Source: Acetobacteraceae bacterium (GTDB taxonomy: Bacteria > Pseudomonadota > Alphaproteobacteria > Acetobacterales > Acetobacteraceae). From it: a stretch of 6,548 nucleotides of DNA. The notes beneath the pieces are model-generated. The model was not told the DNA's origin and did not search any database. It worked only from the letters and a program-made list of their open reading frames with translations. The position numbers were made by a program, and so were the translations under genes. The stretch spans positions 1-6,548 of the forward strand of contig PLSZ01000050.1 in the NCBI GenBank assembly GCA_003164305.1. Reading direction: 5' to 3'. Position 1 is the first letter of the stretch; each line of letters starts with the position of its first letter. Below are positions 1 through 6,021 of the stretch, in pieces.

Positions 1-1
1 C

Positions 2-39
2 TGGCACGCCCCGCTGGCACGCCCCAATTGGCACGCCCC
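2..39. repeat. Three copies of an 11-base repeat at the window edge
   Basis: The 11-mer TGGCACGCCCC occurs exactly at 2-12, 15-25 and 29-39, with steps of 13 and 14 bases. It lies just downstream of the stop codon of the exported protein gene on the minus strand. The array may continue to the left outside the window. No function can be assigned; it could be a regulator-binding array for an unseen neighbour or a short intergenic tandem repeat. Confidence 0.7.
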
Positions 40-66
40 GGCCACTGTTCCCGATCGCGCGCCGCG

Positions 67-540
67 TTACCCGCGCCGCTGCAAATGCCCGTTCTTTGGG
101 TCCATCGTGTAGCTGGCAATCACCGTGCCATCCGCCGCGCCGAAGTCGAAGCCGATGACGTCGCCGTCCGGTTTCACATTCAGCACCTTCCAGGTGTGGT
201 TGCCATTCCACAACAGAAACGCCTCGGCGATTTTCTGCACGTCAGGTGGCGTCAGCTTGCGGTCCTCGGCGCGGTAGATCAGCGCGAAGTTCCGCATCAT
301 CGCCATGCGGCGCGCGTGATGCTCGCGCATCCGTTCCCCCCATCCCCCCATCCCGGGCCCCATTCCCGGCCCCATTCCCGCTCCTGGGCCACCGGGCCCA
401 CCCATCATGCCCGGTCCGTGGAACCGGCCACCCGGACCGTCCGGCGGCGGACCCGCCGGCTGCGCCTGTGCCAGGATGACCCCGGTCGTGATGCCGCCCA
501 GAGCGAAGGCGGCGACCGCGGTGACAATCGTTTTACGCAT
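67..540 (-). CDS. Exported Met/Gly/Pro-rich small protein of unknown function
   Basis: This encodes 157 residues. The start at 540 is supported by GGAGAA (547-552) six bases upstream; the frame is open further upstream, but that part is antisense to the regulator gene. Residues 1-26 form a Sec signal peptide (MRKT, hydrophobic stretch, LAQA cleavage region), so the protein should be periplasmic or secreted. Residues 28-68 are low complexity, with Gly-Pro-Gly-Met repeats and Met45, 46, 56, 60 and 64. A basic Met/His stretch follows (His74, His75, Met79, 81, 82). The C-terminal part (about 84-157) looks like a compact folded domain with the segment TPPDVQKIAEAFLLWNGNH. Met/His-rich exported proteins sometimes bind copper or act as envelope stress factors, but no named family is recognised here. 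It diverges from an OmpR-type regulator gene and may be its target. That it is a real gene is fairly sure; any function is inference. Confidence 0.85.
   Translation of the reverse strand: MRKTIVTAVAAFALGGITTGVILAQAQPAGPPPDGPGGRFHGPGMMGGPGGPGAGMGPGMGPGMGGWGERMREHHARRMAMMRNFALIYRAEDRKLTPPDVQKIAEAFLLWNGNHTWKVLNVKPDGDVIGFDFGAADGTVIASYTMDPKNGHLQRRG
356..379. repeat. Tandem 12-base coding repeat
   Basis: Two exact tandem copies of GGCCCCATTCCC lie at 356-367 and 368-379, inside the Gly-Pro-Gly-Met part of the exported protein gene. Each unit encodes one four-residue repeat on the minus strand. Such arrays can change copy number by slippage without shifting the frame, so the length of this tract may vary between strains. 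Confidence 0.75.
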
Positions 541-627
541 GGTGTATTCTCCACATGGCGACCCGCTGCCTCGTAATGGCTGTCGCGTGGGCCTCCAATG
601 AACCGAACCCGGCGACACTGGCGAGAC

Positions 628-646
628 GAATTGCAAAGAATTGCAA
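628..646 (+). promoter_or_regulatory. Tandem direct repeat, likely OmpR-class regulator binding site
   Basis: The 9-mer GAATTGCAA occurs exactly at 628-636 and 638-646, a 10-base step that puts both copies on the same DNA face. Its core TTGCAA is itself palindromic. OmpR/PhoB-class regulators are known to bind tandem direct repeats with a 10-11 base step. The site sits in the divergent gap between the exported protein gene (start 540) and the response regulator gene (start about 677), so it could serve autoregulation and control of the divergent gene. Binding is inferred from geometry only. Confidence 0.5.
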
Positions 647-676
647 CCGCCGTTTCGCGACGCGACCGGGGCCGCT

Positions 677-1408
677 ATGTTACAATCCATGGAAACGGTC
701 CCACATGTCCTCGTCATCGACGACGATCGCGAGATCCGCGATCTGCTCGCCCGGTTTCTGGAAAAGCAGCAAATCCGGGTCACCGCTGTCCGCGACGGCA
801 AAGACGCCCGCCGCGCCTGGACCAACGGGCACTACCAACTGGTGGTGCTCGACCTGATGCTGCCAGGCGAATCCGGGCTCGATCTCGCCCGCTGGTTGCG
901 CGGTCAGTCCGACGTCCCGATCGTCATGCTGACCGCGATGGGTGAGGAGACGGATCGCATCATCGGCCTGGAACTCGGCGCCGACGATTATGTCGCCAAA
1001 CCGTTCAATCCGCGGGAGTTGCTGGCCCGCATCCGCGCCGTGCTGCGCCGCGCCGGCGATACCCCGCAAAGCCGCACCGAGGCCTCCGCCCGCGGCTTCC
1101 GCTTCGGCGGCTGGACGTTGGAGCCGACGCGCCGCCGCCTGCTCAATCCCGACGCGGTGGAGGTGCCGCTGACCGGCGGCGAATACGACCTGCTGCTGGC
1201 GTTGGTGGAGCGGGCGAACCGCGTGCTGACCCGCGACATGCTGCTCGATCTGTTGCGCGGCCGTCAGGCGGGCCCGTTCGACCGGGCGATCGACGTCGCG
1301 GTGTCCCGGCTGCGGCGCAAGCTGGAGGATGACGGCCGCAACGCGCAATTGATCAAGACGGTGCGCGGTGGCGGGTATGTCCTGGCGGCGACGGTCGATC
1401 GGGCGTGA
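677..1408 (+). CDS. OmpR-family two-component response regulator
   Basis: This is a DNA-binding response regulator of 243 residues from the ATG at 677. An ATG at 689 (239 residues) is an alternative; 677 is chosen because a weak GGGG precedes it. The receiver domain spans about residues 8-122: acidic cluster Asp15-Asp17, phospho-acceptor Asp59 in VVLDLMLPG, Thr86, and Lys108 in VAKPF. An OmpR/PhoB winged-helix domain spans about 138-240, with the LTGGEYDLL segment, the DVAVSRLRRKLE recognition helix region and a C-terminal TVRGGGYVL hairpin. The protein should be phosphorylated by the kinase encoded immediately downstream and then bind DNA. It resembles the OmpR subgroup paired with EnvZ-like kinases in alphaproteobacteria, but the regulon cannot be read from sequence. 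A direct repeat at 628-646, about 30 bases before the start, is the candidate autoregulatory site. Confidence 0.95.
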   Translation: MLQSMETVPHVLVIDDDREIRDLLARFLEKQQIRVTAVRDGKDARRAWTNGHYQLVVLDLMLPGESGLDLARWLRGQSDVPIVMLTAMGEETDRIIGLELGADDYVAKPFNPRELLARIRAVLRRAGDTPQSRTEASARGFRFGGWTLEPTRRRLLNPDAVEVPLTGGEYDLLLALVERANRVLTRDMLLDLLRGRQAGPFDRAIDVAVSRLRRKLEDDGRNAQLIKTVRGGGYVLAATVDRA

Positions 1409-2772
1409 GGCTTTCGCCGACGGTGTATCGTTTGGGGTATCGTTTCTGGCCCAGAAGCCTCGCGGCGCGCACCGCTTTGGTGGTGCTGGTGGGCCTGGCA
1501 CTGGTGCAGATCGCCGGGCTGACGATCCACACCCTGGACCGCATCGACATCCAGCGCCTCGCGCAGTCGCGGGCGTTGGGCTTCCGCATCATTCCGATCT
1601 ACCGGCTGATCGCCTCCGCCGATCCCGCGCGCCGGCCCGCGTTGCTGGCCGAGCAGCATTTGCCACCGGGAATCACCGCCCACCTCAGCGACGATCCGCC
1701 GGAGACGATCCTGCCGGAGTTGCCGCGCGGACAGCAGAGCCTGTTCCGCATCGGGGTGAATTTCGGCGGCCTCGGCGATCCAAAGCTACGCTGGTCCGAG
1801 TTGCGGTTGTACGGCGGTTTCCAGGCGGGTCACATCCTTTACGCGTTCCATATGCCCGAAGGCGGCTGGCTGCATGTGATGGCGGAGCCGGAACCGATCC
1901 GTCCGTGGCACTCGCCCACGTTCCTGCTCGCGTTCCTGTTAATGACGCTGACCGCGGCCGCCCTGACGCTATGGGCCGTGCGCCGGCTGACCGGCCCGGT
2001 TCGCGTGCTCGCCGAGGCCGCCGAAGCGTTGGGCCGCGACGTCAACGCGCCTCCGCTGCCCGAGAACGGACCGACCGAGGTCGCGGTCGCGGCCGTCGCC
2101 TTCAACACCATGGCGGCGCGCATCCGCCGTTTCGTCAGCGACCGGACCGAAATGCTGACCGCGATCGGTCATGACCTGCGCACGCCGATCACGCGGTTGA
2201 AACTGCGCGCCGAGTTCATCGACGATGAGGAGTTGCGCGCCAAGATCCTCGGCGATCTGGATGAGTTGGAAACGATGGTGTCGGCGACGCTCGCCTTCGG
2301 CCGCGACTCGCAGAACAGTGAGCCGGTGTCGTCGATCGATCTTGTCGAGTTGCTGCGCACGATCCTCGATGAAACCAGCGACGCCAAGCCCGAGTCCGCC
2401 GATCGGCTGACCTATCACGGGCCGCCCCACCAGACCGTGCGGGCGCGTCCCGTGGCGTTGAAGCGGGCGCTCGGCAATCTGGTGTCGAACGCGGAGATCT
2501 ATGGCGGGTCGGCGCGGGTCACCATGGAGAAGCCCGCGGACGGCACGGTTCAGGTCACGATCGAAGACGATGGCCCCGGGATCCCCCCGGAGGAAATGGA
2601 CCGGGTCTTCGAGCCGTTTCGCCGTCTGGAGCAAAGCCGTAACCGGGAAACCGGCGGCGTGGGCCTCGGGCTGCCGATCGCGCGGAACATGTTGCGCGCC
2701 CATGGCGGCGATGTCGTGCTGTCGAACCGTCCGCGCGGCGGGTTGAAGGTTCTGGTGACCCTGCCGGTGTGA
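1405..2772 (+). CDS. EnvZ-like membrane sensor histidine kinase
   Basis: This is a sensor kinase of 455 residues, the partner of the upstream regulator. The GTG start overlaps the regulator's stop by four bases (GTGA), which suggests translational coupling; no strong ribosome site of its own is visible. Domains in order: transmembrane helix at about 20-42; a periplasmic region at about 43-168; a second helix at about 170-192; HAMP at about 193-245; and a dimerisation domain with phospho-acceptor His256 in GHDLRTP. The ATPase domain at about 345-455 has N box Asn358/Asn362, DDGPGIP at 388-394, FEPF at 402-405 and GGVGLGLPIA from 417. All catalytic boxes are present, so it should be active. The H box and architecture resemble EnvZ. 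The periplasmic region is not one I recognise, so the stimulus is unknown. The N box reads NLVSNAEIYGG, slightly off the common NALKYG form. Confidence 0.95.
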   Translation: MRLSPTVYRLGYRFWPRSLAARTALVVLVGLALVQIAGLTIHTLDRIDIQRLAQSRALGFRIIPIYRLIASADPARRPALLAEQHLPPGITAHLSDDPPETILPELPRGQQSLFRIGVNFGGLGDPKLRWSELRLYGGFQAGHILYAFHMPEGGWLHVMAEPEPIRPWHSPTFLLAFLLMTLTAAALTLWAVRRLTGPVRVLAEAAEALGRDVNAPPLPENGPTEVAVAAVAFNTMAARIRRFVSDRTEMLTAIGHDLRTPITRLKLRAEFIDDEELRAKILGDLDELETMVSATLAFGRDSQNSEPVSSIDLVELLRTILDETSDAKPESADRLTYHGPPHQTVRARPVALKRALGNLVSNAEIYGGSARVTMEKPADGTVQVTIEDDGPGIPPEEMDRVFEPFRRLEQSRNRETGGVGLGLPIARNMLRAHGGDVVLSNRPRGGLKVLVTLPV

Positions 2773-2787
2773 TCGAAACGCCTGGCG

Positions 2788-2803
2788 TGGCACCTGCCAT
2801 TTT
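2788..2803 (+). terminator. Weak possible terminator after the kinase gene
   Basis: Sixteen bases after the kinase stop codon, TGGC and GCCA pair around a short loop and are followed by TTTT. A second hairpin (2802-2809 pairing with 2825-2832, one wobble) lies just beyond. Both stems are short, so intrinsic termination is doubtful, but the position is right for the end of the two-gene operon. Confidence 0.25.
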
Positions 2804-3135
2804 CCATGCTTCCCGGCGTGCGCGGCGTGGAACAACAACGGAGATTCGCGCTTTCGTCAACATCGTGCCGCCGTCTTTGGTTGGACTGATTCTGGCGGAT
2901 CAATCCGTGTTAGCAAGGAGGCCCGAGCGGCGAAATTCAACTCTCTATCAAAGCCTGGACTGGTACAATTGAAGTGCTCAGGAAACTTTATCGCCGTGTC
3001 GCGTGTACCGATGAAATCATCTGCGCATACAGTCATGCATCCCGGTCGATAACAAATCTTTTCGCGTCGCTCGCCTCAGAGAACGGACACCGCTTTTCTT
3101 ATTCTGAAGCGATTGTGACACCGGGCTTCCACGCC

Positions 3136-3153
3136 ACCGCCGCGCGCGGCGGT
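3136..3153. repeat. 18-base perfect palindrome
   Basis: The sequence ACCGCCGCGCGCGGCGGT is its own reverse complement. As RNA it could form a seven-pair G/C stem around CGCG. No T-run follows and no gene starts close by, so it is neither a clear terminator nor a clear operator. It could be part of a REP-type element in the gene-poor region. Confidence 0.6.
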
Positions 3154-3373
3154 CCGATCCGAGGAGGTCTCTGTGTCCGGGTCATTTACTCCTGCAATCT
3201 GATCCTGCGTCTGGAAGTCGCTCAGTGAGCCCGATCACGGCAACCAACGTTACCGCGTTGGCGTGCGGTCTGAAGTCCGTCCGGAATCATTTTATTGAAA
3301 ACCGACTGAGTTCCGATCCCATCAGGGTCATCTCGAGCGGCCAAAGGAATGACGTACAGGCGAGCGATCTGTC

Positions 3374-3470
3374 ATGCGAGGGCCTGATCCTGGCATCACG
3401 CGACGCGGGCCCCGTACTCTCAGATCAGAGCACGAGTTCTATGCGGAACGATCCTCGGGTCAAGCCCGAG
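3374..3470. repeat. REP-like intergenic repeat with two hairpins
   Basis: A first imperfect hairpin pairs ATGCGAGG (3374-3381) with CCTGGCAT (3389-3396), one mismatch. A second perfect hairpin pairs CTCGGG (3454-3459) with CCCGAG (3465-3470) around TCAAG. The second, with its flanks, matches a very common alphaproteobacterial intergenic repeat whose spurious translation reads RNDPRVKPEDD; here the frame gives RNDPRVKPEHND. The resemblance is from memory of such spurious peptides, not from a search. The departure from the usual form at the end suggests an old, decaying copy. Confidence 0.55.
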
Positions 3471-3668
3471 CATAACGATACGGTATCGTATTTAACGAGT
3501 TTCGACGCCAACCACGGTTGGAATTACTCCCGATCGGAACATGGGGCGAGGGTATCCGCGTGCATCCGAACTCATCCCTTACCTTTTCCGCGTTCGAATT
3601 CTTATCGTGGACCCATCTCTGGCGTTTGGGTCGGCAAAAAAGCTTAACGCGAATAAGGAAGAGATCAG

Positions 3669-3685
3669 CGCGGATTCACGCGGAT
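3669..3685. repeat. Short direct repeat CGCGGAT
   Basis: CGCGGAT occurs at 3669-3675 and 3679-3685, a 10-base step, in a stretch reading on the other strand as ATCCGCG-TGA-ATCCGCG. Motifs of this look recur between genes in some high-GC genomes, so this may be one end of a dispersed element. That recollection is unverified. Confidence 0.4.
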
Positions 3686-3797
3686 GGGCCGGTGCGGCTC
3701 GAACCGTTCCGCGTCACCCCAACGCCTGATTGAGATATCATATGGTTCCGGGCAGACACTAACAAATTGTGTGGGGCCACAGACCGAACACCCCGTC

Positions 3798-4676
3798 TCA
3801 CACCGCGTGCAGCTTCGCCTTCTCCTCCGGCTCGACATGGATCGTGATCCGCAGCTCGGCCATCTCCGAGCGCAACGCCGTTTCGATCCGGTCGCAAATG
3901 GCATGCGATTCGCTGACCGACATCGCGCCCGGCACCACCAGGTGAAAGTCCACGAACGTGAGCCGACCAGCCTGGCGGGCGCGCAGATCGTGGGCCTCGA
4001 TGGAACCGGTGCCGTTCGCGGCGATCAGGTCGTTGATCCGCCGTAACACCGCCGCGTCGGGCGCCATGTCCATCAGGCCGCCGACCGACCCGCCGATCAG
4101 CGAGGCACCGGACCACAGCACGTAAACCCCGGTCGCCGCGGCGATCACCGGATCGAGTTTTTGATACCCGGTCAGCACGGTCAGCCCGAAGCCTATCGCC
4201 ACGCCGCACGCGGTCACCACGTCGGACACCAGATGCCGCCCGTCGGCGTGCAATGTCGCGGACCGCAGCCGCTTGCCCGCGCGCAGCAAAACCCGGGCCC
4301 AGACGCCATTGATCAACGTCGCGACCCCGCTCAGCGCCAGCCCCTGGATCGGCAGATTGAACGTCCTGGGCGTATGCCACGCATGCCAGCTTTCGCCGAA
4401 GATCGAGATCGCGGCGATCACGATCATCACGCCCTCGATGACGGCGGAGAAGAACTCGGCCTTGTCGTGGCCATACGGGTGATTGTCGTCGGCGGGTTTG
4501 GCGGCGAAACGCAGCGCCACCAACGCCACCGCGCTGGCCGCGACGTTGACGATGCTCTCCAGCGCGTCGGAATACAGCGCGGCGCTGCCGGTGACCCACC
4601 ACGCCAGGCCTTTCAGCCCGAGCACGAGGCATCCCAGCCCAATGCCGCCAAGCGCGAAACGTTCTCCCGCCGTCAT
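3798..4676 (-). CDS. Cation diffusion facilitator (CDF) metal efflux transporter
   Basis: This is an inner-membrane proton-coupled divalent metal exporter of 292 residues, normal for the YiiP/FieF-like size class. The start at 4676 has AGGAG (4687-4691) about ten bases upstream. Six membrane segments lie at roughly 8-28, 33-57, 75-95, 110-130, 148-168 and 177-199, followed by a cytoplasmic ferredoxin-like domain at about 205-292. Aligned without gaps to my recollection of E. coli YiiP (constant offset of five through TM5), interface site B is kept (Asp63, His66, His70 in DDNHPYGH). The cytoplasmic site C is largely kept (His229, His245, His258, His280, with Glu282 for Asp). In the transport site, His148 and Asp152 are kept, but the two TM2 aspartates are replaced by Glu40 and Asn44. 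The metal is therefore uncertain. It diverges from the thiolase operon and has no obvious functional link to it. Confidence 0.95.
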   Translation of the reverse strand: MTAGERFALGGIGLGCLVLGLKGLAWWVTGSAALYSDALESIVNVAASAVALVALRFAAKPADDNHPYGHDKAEFFSAVIEGVMIVIAAISIFGESWHAWHTPRTFNLPIQGLALSGVATLINGVWARVLLRAGKRLRSATLHADGRHLVSDVVTACGVAIGFGLTVLTGYQKLDPVIAAATGVYVLWSGASLIGGSVGGLMDMAPDAAVLRRINDLIAANGTGSIEAHDLRARQAGRLTFVDFHLVVPGAMSVSESHAICDRIETALRSEMAELRITIHVEPEEKAKLHAV

Positions 4677-4759
4677 GGGTTGATATCTCCTGGCGGCTCG
4701 GCCCGGTCCCCGAACACCAGCCGGGAGCGAGCCATCACGATAGCGGAACGGCCCACTGC

Positions 4760-4788
4760 TTTCTGGGCGGCGCGGAGTGGCTTATCAT
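4760..4788 (+). promoter_or_regulatory. Weak promoter candidate for the aldolase operon
   Basis: A TATCAT box (4783-4788) resembles a -10 element and is preceded at 17 bases by TTTCTG (4760-4765), a poor -35 match. Transcription would begin near 4795, giving a leader of about 85 bases that includes the palindrome at 4819-4832. The match is weak and rests on spacing. Confidence 0.25.
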
Positions 4789-4818
4789 GGGACACGCCCC
4801 CAGGGGAACGGGCATGGA

Positions 4819-4832
4819 GGGACGGCCGTCCC
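4819..4832. promoter_or_regulatory. 14-base perfect palindrome in the operon leader, candidate operator
   Basis: GGGACGGCCGTCCC is exactly its own reverse complement. It lies about 48 bases before the start codon of the thiolase-like gene, in the divergent gap with the cation transporter gene. Position and symmetry suit a site for a dimeric repressor, but no regulator gene is in the window. As RNA it could also form a short G/C hairpin. Confidence 0.4.
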
Positions 4833-4879
4833 CGGTGGCGATCCGCCCCCTGAACGAAACCGGGGCGACCGGAGGGAAT

Positions 4880-6010
4880 ATGTCTGACCTGTCCAAACTC
4901 AAGGACAAGATCGCCGTCATTGGCGTCGGCAACACGAAATACGGGAATTTTCCCGAGATCGACGATTACGGCCTCGCCGCGCACGCGTTTCGCAATGCGG
5001 TCGAGGACTGCGGCATCGACAAGAACAAGGTCGATGGCATGCTGGTCTGCCGCATCCCGTACTACGCGCGGATGGGCGAGGTGCTCGGCCTCAATCCGCG
5101 ATGGACCATGACCTTGCCGGGTCACGGCCGCATGTCGGGGATGGGGATCATCGAGGCCGCGGCCGCGATCGACGCCGGTCTCTGCGATTACGCCGCGCTG
5201 ATGTACGCCAATATCGGCCGCTCCCGCCGGGTGAATTACGGCGGCGACGAAAGCCCGGGGACCTGGGATCCGTGGGGCTTCACGTCCCCTGGCGCGGCGC
5301 ACGCCATGATGTTTCGCCGGCATATGGAACTGTACGGCACCACGACGCGGCAACTCGCCGAGGTGTCGGTGGCGATCCGCTATCATGGTTCGCTCAATCC
5401 GGACGCCGTGATGCGCGCGCCGTTCAGCATCGACGATCATGAGGCGGCGCGGTTCATCACCGCGCCGTTGCGGCTGTTGGACTACTGCCTGATCAACGAC
5501 GGCGCGGTATGCCTGATCCTGACCTCGAAAGAACGAGCGAAAGACTTCAAGAAGCCGCCGGTGCTGATCTCCGGTTTCGGCGGACGCGAGACCTACGCGC
5601 CATCGTCGATCGCCAATTTCGACATGGATTTCTGGTATCCGGCGGTCAGCGACGCCGGTCGGCAGGCATACGAAATGGCCGGCGTGACGCGCGACGACAT
5701 CGACGCGCTGATGGTCTACGACAATTTCTCGCCGACCGTGCTGTTCAGCCTGGAAGGCCTCGGCTTCTGCCCGCGCGGCGAATCCGGCCGCTTCGTCGAA
5801 GGCGGAACGTTGAAGTTAGGCGACAAGCTTCCGGTCAACACCGACGGCGGCCATCTGTCCAACTCCTACATGCAAGGTTGGGCGTTGAACGTCGAAGCGG
5901 TGCGCCAATTGCGCGGCGAGTGTGGCGCCCGCCAGGTGCCGAATTGCGAGGTCGTGCAATACGTCCAATCGACGCCATGCACGCGTTCCATCATCTACAC
6001 GAAAGGCTGA
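4880..6010 (+). CDS. Thiolase-fold SCP-x/Ltp2-like protein, probable acyl-CoA aldolase subunit
   Basis: The protein has 376 residues. The ATG at 4880 is chosen because GGAGGG (4871-4876) precedes it and the family-like sequence begins at IAVIGVGNTKYG; a start at 4787 would add 31 unconserved-looking residues. The thiolase fold is recognised from that N-terminal strand, GHGRMSGMGIIEAAAAIDAG (81-100), and the LEGLGFCPRGESGRFVEGG and NTDGGHLSNSYMQG segments. The catalytic thiolase residues are absent: the usual Cys-x-Ser-Gly nucleophile position reads RMSG, the His of the middle motif is Tyr280 (VYDNFSPTVL), and the C-terminal Cys-x-Gly motif is missing. Tyr280 and Tyr330 are 50 residues apart, the same spacing I recall for the active-site tyrosines of the steroid side-chain aldolase Ltp2. 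Together with the adjacent DUF35 gene this favours a retro-aldolase on a CoA thioester in the cytoplasm. The substrate is unknown; a non-catalytic lipid-transfer role is the alternative. Confidence 0.88.
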   Translation: MSDLSKLKDKIAVIGVGNTKYGNFPEIDDYGLAAHAFRNAVEDCGIDKNKVDGMLVCRIPYYARMGEVLGLNPRWTMTLPGHGRMSGMGIIEAAAAIDAGLCDYAALMYANIGRSRRVNYGGDESPGTWDPWGFTSPGAAHAMMFRRHMELYGTTTRQLAEVSVAIRYHGSLNPDAVMRAPFSIDDHEAARFITAPLRLLDYCLINDGAVCLILTSKERAKDFKKPPVLISGFGGRETYAPSSIANFDMDFWYPAVSDAGRQAYEMAGVTRDDIDALMVYDNFSPTVLFSLEGLGFCPRGESGRFVEGGTLKLGDKLPVNTDGGHLSNSYMQGWALNVEAVRQLRGECGARQVPNCEVVQYVQSTPCTRSIIYTKG

Positions 6011-6021
6011 GGAGAGCGATG

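Larger units (their letters stand above)
2773..3797. other. Long gene-poor intergenic region
   Basis: About 1 kb separates the kinase stop from the cation transporter stop, with no credible gene. The base composition is clearly lower in G+C than the flanks, most visibly around 2930-3120 and 3230-3600. Open frames at 2974-3228 and 3225-3647 exist but lack ribosome sites, codon bias and recognisable domains; the second runs through a REP-like repeat. The region holds an 18-base palindrome (3136-3153), several hairpins (3244-3261, 3374-3396, 3454-3470) and a direct repeat (3669-3685). It looks like an intergenic mosaic of degraded repeats. Confidence 0.7.

Noticed and set aside
2..39. TGGCAC repeats as sigma-54 promoter -24 elements
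   Set aside because: None of the three copies is followed at the right spacing by a TTGC-type -12 element.
678..686. TGTTACAAT, a good extended -10 promoter match
   Set aside because: Transcription would start near 693, downstream of both plausible start codons of the regulator gene (677 and 689), and no -35 is present at the right distance.
680..1501. Long minus-strand open frame antisense to the response regulator
   Set aside because: It mirrors the codon bias of the regulator gene, has a low-complexity translation and no recognisable domain.
1368..2174. Open frame overlapping the start of the kinase gene in another frame
   Set aside because: The translation is Arg/Pro-rich and low complexity, typical of an off-frame reading of high-GC DNA, and the kinase frame has clear domains.
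2974..3647. Two consecutive plus-strand open frames in the gene-poor region
   Set aside because: There are no ribosome sites, no codon bias and no domains, and the second is translated through a REP-like repeat.
3770..3781. TGTGG-GG-CCACA hairpin as terminator for the cation transporter gene
   Set aside because: The stem is five pairs with a two-base loop and no proper T-run follows on the minus strand.
4787..4879. 31-residue N-terminal extension of the thiolase-like protein
   Set aside because: The ATG at 4880 has a strong GGAGGG ribosome site and begins just before the conserved fold; the extension is Gly/Pro/Arg-rich and covers the probable operator.
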